From contig JBEKCO010000053.1 in assembly GCA_050014835.1 (NCBI GenBank), positions 1 to 11,236 on the forward strand: a DNA stretch of 11,236 bases. Direction: 5' to 3'. The translations under genes and the position numbers were made by a program. This stretch comes from Bog-793 sp050014835. GTDB taxonomy: Bacteria; Actinomycetota; Acidimicrobiia; Acidimicrobiales; Bog-793. The notes beneath the pieces were generated by a model. The model worked only from the letters and a program-made list of their open reading frames with translations. It was not told the origin of the DNA and did not search any database. Positions 1-6,034 of the stretch are shown piece after piece. The stretch's first letter is position 1; each line of letters begins with the position of its first letter.

Positions 1-79
1 TCGCCCCGGTCGCGAGGAGCGCCGACCATTCCGGCTCGGTCAGGTCAGCGGAGCGTGGTGGCCGTTCTTCCTCGGACAC
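1..79 (-). CDS. Probable SCO1664-family protein, N-terminus only (runs off left edge)
   Basis: Only the first 26 codons are present. The frame starts at a GTG at 79-77, preceded by AGAGGA at 90-85 with a 5-base spacer, and stays open to the window edge. The peptide has a polar start and then EPEWSALLATGA at residues 15-26. That resembles, from memory, the N-terminus of SCO1664-type proteins, which are uncharacterised. The start lies inside the end of the DUF3090 gene, a 40-base overlap, so translation is probably coupled. In Mycobacterium tuberculosis the corresponding order is Rv2135c (phosphatase), Rv2134c (DUF3090), Rv2133c (this family), and this conserved order is the main reason for the call. 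An ATG at 29-27 is in another frame and lacks a ribosome site. The identity rests on context and a short peptide, so it is tentative. Confidence 0.5.
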   Translation of the reverse strand, partial: MSEEERPPRSADLTEPEWSALLATGA

Positions 80-540
80 ACGTGTCCTCTCGGATCGAGC
101 GGATAGCCGCACAGCGGGCAGGGCGGGCGACCCGCCTCGACGAGCCGCGCTCCGTGGCCGGCGAGCGCGGCGGCCTGGCCGCGCGTGCAGGAAAAGCGCG
201 CCGAATCCCCTTCCTCCTCCTCGCCCACCGCCTCCTCGGTGAAGATCACGATGCGGTCCGCGCTCGCGTCGTAGGCGACGGCGAGCGTCCCGACGACGAA
301 GTCGGGCTCGTCGAACTTCTCGAGCTCGAGCGCTTCGTCGGGCACGTCCCCCGGTTTCGCGAGGTCCTGGAGGAGCTGCCCCAGGTGGCGCGCGATGGCC
401 GCGACGTGCTGCTTCTCCAGTTTCACGGTGACGAGCCGGACGCCTTCACGGGCCTGGAGGACGAAGACCCGCTGGCCGACAGGGCCGATCGCGCCGACCG
501 TCACCCGCGTCGGTTCGCGCAGCTCAAAGTACCCGCTCAT
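40..540 (-). CDS. DUF3090 family protein with C-terminal zinc-ribbon-like motif
   Basis: A 166-residue protein of the DUF3090 / TIGR03847 type, an actinobacterial family of unknown function (Rv2134c-like). The N-terminus MSGYFELREPTRVTVGAIG and the GQRVFVLQAREG segment at about 22-34 are typical. An acidic run lies at 102-112. The C-terminus holds Cys141, Cys144 and Cys155 with His161/His162 nearby (CPLCG, then HVCP), which looks like a small zinc ribbon; metal binding is inferred. The reading frame is open further upstream, but the ATG at 540 is chosen because it matches the family start and forms an ATGA overlap with the stop of the phosphatase gene, a sign of translational coupling. Its own ribosome site is weak (GCGGGCG), as expected for a coupled gene. 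Its role is unknown. Confidence in the family is high. Confidence 0.9.
   Translation of the reverse strand: MSGYFELREPTRVTVGAIGPVGQRVFVLQAREGVRLVTVKLEKQHVAAIARHLGQLLQDLAKPGDVPDEALELEKFDEPDFVVGTLAVAYDASADRIVIFTEEAVGEEEEGDSARFSCTRGQAAALAGHGARLVEAGRPPCPLCGYPLDPRGHVCPRKNGHHAPLT
85..90 (-). promoter_or_regulatory. Ribosome binding site of the left-edge gene
   Basis: AGAGGA on the minus strand, 5 bases before the GTG at 79-77. It supports the choice of a start buried within the upstream gene. Confidence 0.45.
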
Positions 541-1265
541 GTCGCCCGCATTCTCGCGGCTCGCCGCGTGCCCGCTTCGCCGTGCCGACCCGGATCGTGC
601 GGCGCCACCTTCCGTGGTCCGGACGCTGATCGCCGCCGCGTCCCACCCGAGGGCACGCCGACGAGCGCGGGGTCGGCGAACGAGTTCAGGGCGAGCACGC
701 GCGGCGGGCCCTCGTCGTAGGCGACGACGTTCACCGAGCACGTCCCGACCTCGATCCGCCGCAACAGGTCGAGCGGGCTGCCGAGCGCGCTGGCGAGCGC
801 GACCTTGATCGGATCCGCGTGGCTGACGGCGACGACGACCTCGCCCCGGTGACGGGCAACGAGCCGCTCGACCGCGGCAAGTACCCGCGCCTGCAGTTCG
901 ATGAACGACTCGCCCCCGGGGAACCGAAACCCGGACGGATTGAGAAGTAACCGCTTCCAGTCCCGCCGGTTGCGCAGGGCTCGCAATCCCGCCCCCGTCC
1001 AAGCACCGGCATCGCACTCGATGAGATCGGGCTCGATCTCGACCGGGAGCCCGACGAACGGCGCGATCTGCTCGGCCGTTTCGAGCGCGCGCTGTATCGG
1101 CGAGGAGTAGAGGGCCCGCACGTTGCCGAGACCGCCGACCCGCCTGCCAACCTCGGCCGCCTCGGCACGACCGGCGTCTGACAGGGAGAGGCCCGGAGCC
1201 CGACCTGGGAGGACCTTGCCCGTCGTCGGCGTCGCGCCGTGCCGAACGAGGAGCAGATACGTCAC
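537..1265 (-). CDS. Histidine phosphatase / phosphoglycerate-mutase-like protein (MSMEG_4193 type)
   Basis: A 242-residue cytosolic protein of the histidine phosphatase superfamily. The RHG motif is at residues 8-10, with His9 the expected phosphorylated residue. Other family hallmarks are LYSSPIQRALETAEQI at 52-67 (substrate-binding Arg59), the probable acid Glu83 in IECDAGAWTG, and the second catalytic His149 in VSHADP. It resembles the actinobacterial 'probable phosphomutase, MSMEG_4193 family' (Rv2135c-like). The substrate is unknown and glycolytic mutase activity should not be assumed. The GTG at 1265 is chosen because it starts the hydrophobic first strand (VTYLLLVRHG) and has GGAAG 8 bases upstream; the open frame reaching 1760 is a GC artefact. 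Residues 206-242 form an Arg/Gly-rich tail without recognisable motif. The stop overlaps the DUF3090 start by 4 bases. This is the first gene of the left operon. Confidence 0.9.
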   Translation of the reverse strand: MTYLLLVRHGATPTTGKVLPGRAPGLSLSDAGRAEAAEVGRRVGGLGNVRALYSSPIQRALETAEQIAPFVGLPVEIEPDLIECDAGAWTGAGLRALRNRRDWKRLLLNPSGFRFPGGESFIELQARVLAAVERLVARHRGEVVVAVSHADPIKVALASALGSPLDLLRRIEVGTCSVNVVAYDEGPPRVLALNSFADPALVGVPSGGTRRRSASGPRKVAPHDPGRHGEAGTRRAARMRAT

Positions 1266-1373
1266 GCCCCGGTCTTCCGTGTTCGGCGCCACGATCGCCA
1301 ACCTAGCCCGGGGCCAACGGGACGAAGCCCGCTGCGAACGGCCGGCGGCGCCCGAGGCTGCCACTACCGGCGG

Positions 1374-1402
1374 GTGAGCGGCGAGGAGGCCCCACCTATA
1401 GT
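1374..1402 (+). promoter_or_regulatory. Sigma70-type promoter for the radical SAM gene
   Basis: GTGAGC (1374-1379) as a partial -35 (3 of 6 to TTGACA, including the TGA core) and TATAGT (1397-1402) as a strong -10 (5 of 6), separated by exactly 17 bases. In this GC-rich background TATAGT stands out. Transcription would start near 1409, giving a leader of about 57 bases before the ATG at 1466. The complementary strand reads TATAGG at 1400-1395 and might serve the leftward operon, but no convincing -35 is visible there. Confidence 0.5.
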
Positions 1403-1405
1403 GGG
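1391..1405. repeat. Short palindrome CCCAC-N5-GTGGG over the -10 box
   Basis: A perfect 5-base inverted repeat with a 5-base AT-rich spacer (CTATA). The right half begins in the last two bases of the TATAGT box. A dimeric repressor bound here would block the promoter, so it is a candidate operator. The half-sites are short, so chance cannot be excluded. Confidence 0.35.
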
Positions 1406-1450
1406 AGTTCGAGTTTCGGTGACTGTCGCGGCGCGCCGAGCCAATGCACA

Positions 1451-1456
1451 AGGGAG
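1451..1456 (+). promoter_or_regulatory. Ribosome binding site of the radical SAM gene
   Basis: AGGGAG, 9 bases before the ATG at 1466. It fixes this start, although the first 40 or so residues extend beyond the conserved family core. Confidence 0.55.
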
Positions 1457-1465
1457 CGGCGAGCG

Positions 1466-2791
1466 ATGGGCGAGCCGGCACAGACGAGTCGGGCGGACGT
1501 CGGACGTGACCCGGTCCAGAATCGCGCGCGCGCCACGTCTTCAGGCGACCACGGGACTGCCCGAGCCCGAACCGGACTGCGGCACCTCCGCTTCGACGTC
1601 GGAAACCGGCCGTTCCTCGTGCTTCTCGAGCTGACGCGGGCGTGCGAACTCGCCTGCCGCCACTGCCGTGCCGAGGCGAAACGGGAACGCGACCCGGACG
1701 AACTGACGACGGCGGAGATCGCCGCGATCCTCGACGACCTCGGCGCACTCGGCTCGCCACGGCCCATCGTCGTATTCACCGGGGGTGACCCGCTCCTGCG
1801 ACCCGACCTCGTCGAACTCGTCCGACGCGGCGTGGACGCGCAGCTCGCCGTGGCGGTCGCCCCGGCCGGAACCCCGCGCGCGGCACCGGCCGTCCTGCGC
1901 GAGCTCCGGCGAGCGGGCGTGTCGACGGTCTCGTTCTCGCTCGACGGTGCGAGCGCCAGCACCCACGACGGCTTTCGGCTCACCCAGGGCTCTTTCAACT
2001 GGACTGTCGCCGCCTGCACGGCGGCCCGTCGGGCCGGGCTTCGCCTTCAGCTCAACACGACGGTGACCGAGGAGACGGCCCACGAGCTGCCCGAGGTGCT
2101 CGCTCTCGCGCGCCGCCTCGACGTCAGCCTCTGGAGCGTGTTCTTCCTGGTGCCGATGGGACGGGGGAAGGCGCTCCGACCGCTCTCCGCCGAAGGGATC
2201 GAGGACGTCCTCGAGTTCCTCTTCGAGGCCGCGGCGCTCATCCCCCTGAAAACGACCGAGGCTCCGCAGTACCGCCGGATCGTCCTCCGCCACGGCTCCG
2301 GCGCGCCGACGGGAACGGCGGAGCGGGGAGCCCTCTACGTCGAGCTCCACAGCCGTCTCGACAGCCTGGGTGTCCCCCTCCCCGTCCAGGCGACATCGGG
2401 GAACGCCGCCGACTCCGGGAGGGGCCACCGGCGCCCGCCGCTCGTCGTCGGGGACGGGCGGGGCGTCGTCTTCATCTCGAGCCGCGGCGACGTCCAGCCG
2501 AGCGGTTTCCTCCCGCTCGTCGCGGGCAACGTGCGCGATCGGCCCCTCGCCGAGATCTACGCCGAATCGGGGTTGTTCAGGTCGTTGCGCGACCCGCAAC
2601 AGCTCCGCGGACGCTGCGGCCGCTGCGAGTACCGGGAAGCTTGTGGCGGGTCGCGTGCCCGGGCCTTCGCGGCCGAGGGCGACCCGCTCGCCGAGGACCC
2701 CGGATGTCCTTACGAACCGGGATCGCCAGCCGCGCTTGGACCGGTGGGCGCGCGGAGACCGCGGCGGGCCGCCCAGGGTCTCCGGTCGTGA
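1466..2791 (+). CDS. Radical SAM/SPASM domain protein (TIGR04053-like)
   Basis: A 441-residue radical SAM enzyme. Cys60, Cys64 and Cys67 form the CxxxCxxC motif that holds the SAM-binding [4Fe-4S] cluster, and TGGDPL at 105-110 is the GGE-like SAM-contact motif. Further family signatures are SFSLDGASASTHDGFR (156-171), LQLNTTVT (194-201), WSVFFLVPMGRGK (223-235) and KTTEAPQYRR (262-271). A C-terminal SPASM-type segment carries Cys384, Cys387, Cys393 and Cys414 for at least one auxiliary cluster. The layout resembles TIGR04053, a family of unknown substrate related to heme-pathway radical SAM proteins (NirJ/AhbD) and to peptide-modifying SPASM enzymes. Residues 1-40 are a polar extension not needed for the core. 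The next gene follows after 79 bases on the same strand with no obvious terminator, so co-transcription is likely. No precursor-peptide gene was found nearby. The family call is confident; the reaction is unknown. Confidence 0.9.
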   Translation: MGEPAQTSRADVGRDPVQNRARATSSGDHGTARARTGLRHLRFDVGNRPFLVLLELTRACELACRHCRAEAKRERDPDELTTAEIAAILDDLGALGSPRPIVVFTGGDPLLRPDLVELVRRGVDAQLAVAVAPAGTPRAAPAVLRELRRAGVSTVSFSLDGASASTHDGFRLTQGSFNWTVAACTAARRAGLRLQLNTTVTEETAHELPEVLALARRLDVSLWSVFFLVPMGRGKALRPLSAEGIEDVLEFLFEAAALIPLKTTEAPQYRRIVLRHGSGAPTGTAERGALYVELHSRLDSLGVPLPVQATSGNAADSGRGHRRPPLVVGDGRGVVFISSRGDVQPSGFLPLVAGNVRDRPLAEIYAESGLFRSLRDPQQLRGRCGRCEYREACGGSRARAFAAEGDPLAEDPGCPYEPGSPAALGPVGARRPRRAAQGLRS

Positions 2792-2870
2792 CGGCCCAGC
2801 CCCCCTTCTCGCCGCCTCTCCGGGGTGGGCGCGATGACCGCTCAGATCGCCGTCGCGGGCGAACGCCACG

Positions 2871-4289
2871 GTGACGCACCCGCGGATCATCCAGGGAGGC
2901 ATGGGCATCGGCGTCTCGGACTGGCGTCTCGCCGGGGCGGTCGGTCGCGCCGGCGGCCTCGGTGTCGTTTCCGGCGTCGCGCTCGACTCGATGCTCTGCC
3001 GGCGGCTGCAGGACGGGGACCGCGACGGGCAGCTGCGCCAGGCGCTCGCCCAGTTCCCCGCTCCCCAGATCGCCGACAAGGTGCTGGACCGCTACTTCAT
3101 CCGGGGCGGGCGCCCGGCCGGCCAGCCGTACCGCCTCGCGCCGCGGCTCTCGCTCGAGCCGTCACTCGACCGGCTGCGACTGGCGGTGGTCGCCGCCTTC
3201 GCCGAGGTCCACCTCGCGAAACAGGCGGCACACGGCGCGCCGGTCGGCATCAACTTCCTTGAGAAGATCCAGCTCGCGACGCCGGCCGCCGCCTACGGCG
3301 CCCTGCTCGCGGAGGTCGACTTCGTCCTCGTCGGGGCCGGGATCCCGGCACGTCTCCCCGCTCTCCTCGACGACCTGGCGCGGCAGCGCGAGGTCGACTT
3401 CCCGATCGACGTCGCCGGCGCCGGCAGCACGCGCCACTCCCTCAGCTTCGACCCGGTCGCCACGCTCGGTCGCGCGCCCGGCGGCCTGGTCCGGCCGCTC
3501 TTTCTGGCGATCGTGTCCTCGAACACCCTCGCTACCTACCTCGCCCGCGACGACGAGACGCGCCCTGACGGGTTCGTCGTCGAGGGGGAGATCGCAGGGG
3601 GCCACAATGCGCCGCCCCGTGGGGCCCTGCGGCTCGACAGGAGCGGGGACCCCGTCTACGGCCCCCGGGACTTGACCGACACGGCCCAGTTCAGTTCGCT
3701 CGGCCTGCCGTTCTGGCTCGCCGGCGGCTACTCCCGACCCGACCGCGTCGCGGCGGCGCGCGCCGCCGGCGCCGCCGGCGTCCAGGTCGGCACGCTCTTC
3801 GCCCTGAGCCGTGACTCGAACCTCGACGGTTCGCTCCGCGACGAGATCCTCGCCGCGCTCGGCGAGGGGCGTTGTGACGTGCGCACCGATTCGCGCGCCT
3901 CCCCGACGGGGTTCCCGTTCAAGGTGGCCCAGATCCCCGGCACGCTGTCGGACGAGGACGTCTACCGCGAACGGGCGCGGAACTGTGACCTCAGCTACCT
4001 GCGCATCCCATACGTGAAGCCGGGCGGCACGGTCGGCTACCGCTGCCCGGCGGAACCCGTCGACGCCTATCTGCGCAAGGGCGGCGACCGGTCGGAGACG
4101 GTCGGCCGGGTCTGCCTTTGCAATGCGCTCATGTCGGCGATCGGGCTCGGTCAACGCCGCGTCGACGGAAGTGTCGAGCCGGCGATCTCGACGCTCGGCG
4201 CGGACCTGGACGGCGCGCGCGAACTCCTCCGGCGCCACCCGGGGGGATGGGATGCGGCCGACGTGATCGCCTACCTCGGCGGCGTGTAG
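2871..4289 (+). CDS. Long-form nitronate monooxygenase-like FMN protein (2-nitropropane dioxygenase family)
   Basis: A 472-residue TIM-barrel flavoprotein of COG2070. IIQGGMGIGVS (6-16) is the N-terminal FMN-site motif; VGINF lies at 125-129; VEGEIAGGHNAP (237-248) holds His245, at the place of the catalytic His of nitronate monooxygenases; LAGGYS (283-288) and GVQVGTLFAL (303-312) form the phosphate-binding region. At 472 residues it is longer than classical enzymes (about 320-380), with a C-terminal extension from about 340 that carries RASPTGFPFKV, YRCPAEPV and VCLCNAL. This is a distinct subfamily, whose members are often labelled nitronate monooxygenase without biochemical proof; a FabK- or PfaD-like role is an alternative. 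The GTG at 2871 is the only possible start: the frame meets a stop at 2835-2837 with no start codon between. The ribosome site is weak. Likely co-transcribed with the radical SAM gene. Confidence 0.85.
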   Translation: MTHPRIIQGGMGIGVSDWRLAGAVGRAGGLGVVSGVALDSMLCRRLQDGDRDGQLRQALAQFPAPQIADKVLDRYFIRGGRPAGQPYRLAPRLSLEPSLDRLRLAVVAAFAEVHLAKQAAHGAPVGINFLEKIQLATPAAAYGALLAEVDFVLVGAGIPARLPALLDDLARQREVDFPIDVAGAGSTRHSLSFDPVATLGRAPGGLVRPLFLAIVSSNTLATYLARDDETRPDGFVVEGEIAGGHNAPPRGALRLDRSGDPVYGPRDLTDTAQFSSLGLPFWLAGGYSRPDRVAAARAAGAAGVQVGTLFALSRDSNLDGSLRDEILAALGEGRCDVRTDSRASPTGFPFKVAQIPGTLSDEDVYRERARNCDLSYLRIPYVKPGGTVGYRCPAEPVDAYLRKGGDRSETVGRVCLCNALMSAIGLGQRRVDGSVEPAISTLGADLDGARELLRRHPGGWDAADVIAYLGGV

Positions 4290-4302
4290 CCCGACCCCGG
4301 AA

Positions 4303-4315
4303 CCGCCAAAGGCGG
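4303..4315. terminator. GC-rich hairpin between convergent genes
   Basis: CCGCC-AAA-GGCGG, 14 bases after the stop of the flavoprotein gene and 10 bases before the end of the convergent FrhB-like gene. Flanking C and G runs (CCCC at 4295-4298, G-rich 4316-4324) could extend the stem. There is no T-tract, so any termination would be of the tractless type common in actinobacteria. Confidence 0.35.
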
Positions 4316-4324
4316 GGCGGGGGG

Positions 4325-5452
4325 CTAACCGGCGGAGACGGGGATGAGCCGTGGCGCCGTGTCGGCACCCTCGGGCCAGCGACGCCGGCTCACGCGCGAC
4401 AACCTGGCGAGGAGCGGCACGATCGTCGGGTCGTCGGTCACGGGGCGTACCTCGAGCGCGCCGGCGGCGCGCATCGCCGCGACGATCTCGGCACCGCGCC
4501 CGGTCCGCACGATGGTGAGCGTCCAGTCGTTGTCGACGCCGATGCCACCTGCGGAGATGTCGGCGTGCTCGGCCGCGAAGTCCGGGCACTGCCGGCAACC
4601 CTCCCGCGTCCAGGTGTGCGCCTCCTTGAGCGGGATCTCGTGATAGCCGTCGTCGCGGGTCCAGACCTGGAACACGCCCTTGATGTTCATTTTCACGATC
4701 TCCTCGCGACGCAGCCCGTAGCGCGCCTCGAACAGCTCGGCGAAGATCGCGTCGTCGAAGGTCTTCGAGCACAAGAGGCCGACCGTGAGCGCGAACCGGC
4801 GCGCGACCTTGCCTGCCTTGCGCGTGGACATCGCCGCGGGCGCCGAGGCCTGGCAGCTCATGCCGACGAGCGCGATCCGTTCGGCGCCCGACGCGATCGC
4901 CTCCGGATAGGCGAGCGGGTTCGCTGAGTACGTGTAGCGGGACCCGGCGGAACGCAACACGTCGGCGCGGCTACGCGCCACCCCGGGAACTGCGCGCCAG
5001 GTCGAGCCGTCGCCTTCGAGGTACGAGACGAGCGCGGCGTCGACGATGCCGTTCTCGAGCGCCCAGACGAGGAGCGCCGAGACGAAGCCCCCGTCCTGGC
5101 CGGCCGCCGCGATCTCAGGATCCGTCGTCCGGGTGAGCAGCGTCTCGCTGGCGATCCCGTAGACCTCGTCGGCGACGCGGGCCCGCCCGAACAGGAACGA
5201 GTCGATCTCGGGTTCCCAGGTGCGAAAGCGCGGGCACGCCCGCGTGCACAGCGTGCAGCCGCGCTCGCCGTGCGTGCAGTTCTCGGGTCCGCCCGCGTCG
5301 TCGATGTGGAACGGGCGGTAGCGACCCTCCGACGCGTCGTAGCCCAGCACGTCGTACGGACAGGCGATGACGCAGCTGGCACAACCCGTGCACAGCCCCG
5401 AGGTGACGACCTCGGTGAAGAGTTCAGCCCACTGCGGCTTCTCGGGTGGCAC
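4325..5452 (-). CDS. Coenzyme F420 hydrogenase/dehydrogenase beta-subunit-like iron-sulfur flavoprotein (FrhB family)
   Basis: A 375-residue cytosolic redox protein. The N-terminus is ferredoxin-like, with two [4Fe-4S] motifs: Cys21, Cys24, Cys27, Cys31 (CxxCxxCxxxCP) and Cys59, Cys66, Cys69, Cys73. An FrhB-type domain follows, with GQDGGFVSALLVWALENGIVDAA (118-140), SRYTYSANP (171-179), the GMSCQ motif with Cys200, LLCSKTF (226-232), EEIVKMNIKGVF (250-261) and GCRQCPDFAAEHADISAGG (285-303), whose Cys286 and Cys289 with Cys200 and Cys228 could bind another cluster. In this family FAD and iron-sulfur clusters usually pass electrons between F420 or ferredoxin and a partner; which partner applies here is unknown. 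The GTG at 5452 lies 9 bases after the stop of the peroxiredoxin gene, so the two form an operon. No hydrogenase or formate dehydrogenase catalytic subunit is present in the window. Confidence 0.85.
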   Translation of the reverse strand: MPPEKPQWAELFTEVVTSGLCTGCASCVIACPYDVLGYDASEGRYRPFHIDDAGGPENCTHGERGCTLCTRACPRFRTWEPEIDSFLFGRARVADEVYGIASETLLTRTTDPEIAAAGQDGGFVSALLVWALENGIVDAALVSYLEGDGSTWRAVPGVARSRADVLRSAGSRYTYSANPLAYPEAIASGAERIALVGMSCQASAPAAMSTRKAGKVARRFALTVGLLCSKTFDDAIFAELFEARYGLRREEIVKMNIKGVFQVWTRDDGYHEIPLKEAHTWTREGCRQCPDFAAEHADISAGGIGVDNDWTLTIVRTGRGAEIVAAMRAAGALEVRPVTDDPTIVPLLARLSRVSRRRWPEGADTAPRLIPVSAG

Positions 5453-5461
5453 GGGGCGCCG

Positions 5462-5926
5462 TCAGCTCTCGAGGACGGCGAGCACCTTCGCGGCGTGCCC
5501 GTCGGCCTTCACGTGGCGCCAGATCCGCTCGATGCGGCCCTCCTCGTCGACGAGGAACGTGGATCGAATGACGCCCACGCTCACCCGGCCGTACAGCGTC
5601 TTCTCGCCCCAGGCGCCGTAGCGCTTCATCGTCGCGTGCTGCGGATCCGAGGCGAGCCGCACACCGAGGCCGTACTTCGTCCGAAAGCGCCGGTGCGACT
5701 CGTCTCCGTCCGGGGAGATGCCGACCACGTCGACCCCGAGGGCCGCGAAGTCCGCGAGCAGGTCATTGAACTGGCAGGCCTCCTTCGTACAACCCGGCGT
5801 GTCGTCGGCGGGATAGAAGTAGACGACGACCTTGCGTCCGGCGTAGTCGGACAGCGACACCGTCGCCCCGTCCTGGTCTGGAAGGCTGAACGCGGGAGCC
5901 TCGTCGCCCGCTATGAGCTCTGCCAC
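5462..5926 (-). CDS. bcp: Thioredoxin-dependent peroxiredoxin, Bcp/PrxQ type
   Basis: A 154-residue cytosolic thiol peroxidase that reduces H2O2 and organic hydroperoxides. The peroxidatic Cys46 sits in YPADDTPGCTKEACQF, with Thr43 of the TxxC motif. Cys51, five residues on, is the resolving Cys of the Bcp/PrxQ subgroup, which forms an intramolecular disulfide reduced by thioredoxin. The active-site Arg121 is in VIRSTFLVDEEG. Length and order are typical (APAFSLPDQDG at 10-20, VVGISPDG at 67-74). The GTG at 5926 is chosen because AGGAGG (5936-5931) stands 4 bases before it and the protein then begins like its relatives; the frame is open further upstream without support. The FrhB-like gene follows after 9 bases. 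A possible -10 box (TATCCT) lies at 5963-5958. Confidence 0.95.
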   Translation of the reverse strand: MAELIAGDEAPAFSLPDQDGATVSLSDYAGRKVVVYFYPADDTPGCTKEACQFNDLLADFAALGVDVVGISPDGDESHRRFRTKYGLGVRLASDPQHATMKRYGAWGEKTLYGRVSVGVIRSTFLVDEEGRIERIWRHVKADGHAAKVLAVLES

Positions 5927-5930
5927 AACG

Positions 5931-5936
5931 CCTCCT
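5931..5936 (-). promoter_or_regulatory. Strong ribosome binding site of bcp
   Basis: AGGAGG, the best Shine-Dalgarno match in the window, 4 bases before the GTG at 5926. It settles the start of the peroxiredoxin. Confidence 0.7.
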
Positions 5937-5957
5937 CGTCTCGCCGGATTCGTTCGA

Positions 5958-5963
5958 AGGATA
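5958..5963 (-). promoter_or_regulatory. Candidate -10 box for the bcp-frhB-like operon
   Basis: TATCCT read on the minus strand, fitting the actinobacterial TAnnnT pattern. The start of transcription would be near 5951, leaving a leader of about 25 bases that includes AGGAGG. No good -35 is seen 17 bases upstream (CAGTCG). Confidence 0.3.
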
Positions 5964-6034
5964 CACACGAGCCGATTGGGCGACTGCGGTGATCCCGACG
6001 TTCGCCGGTCGGGGCTCCCAACGGTGAAAGACTC

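Noticed and set aside
27..29. ATG on the minus strand as the start of the left-edge gene.
   Set aside because: It is in a different frame from the plausible coding frame and has no Shine-Dalgarno; the GTG at 79 has AGAGGA at proper spacing.
1239..1634. Small plus-strand frame across the divergent region that could encode a peptide substrate for the radical SAM enzyme.
   Set aside because: It begins antisense inside the phosphatase gene, overlaps the radical SAM gene in another frame, has no ribosome site and no leader/core peptide pattern.
2825..3262. Plus-strand frame starting just before the flavoprotein gene, considered as a small gene between the radical SAM and flavoprotein genes.
   Set aside because: Nearly all of it lies within the flavoprotein gene in another frame, and its translation is Arg/Gly-rich with no motif.
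1541..4772. Several antisense frames of 500 or so codons opposite the radical SAM and flavoprotein genes.
   Set aside because: Composition is rich in Arg, Ala, Gly and Glu without motifs, with no ribosome sites, and they mirror genes with intact catalytic motifs.
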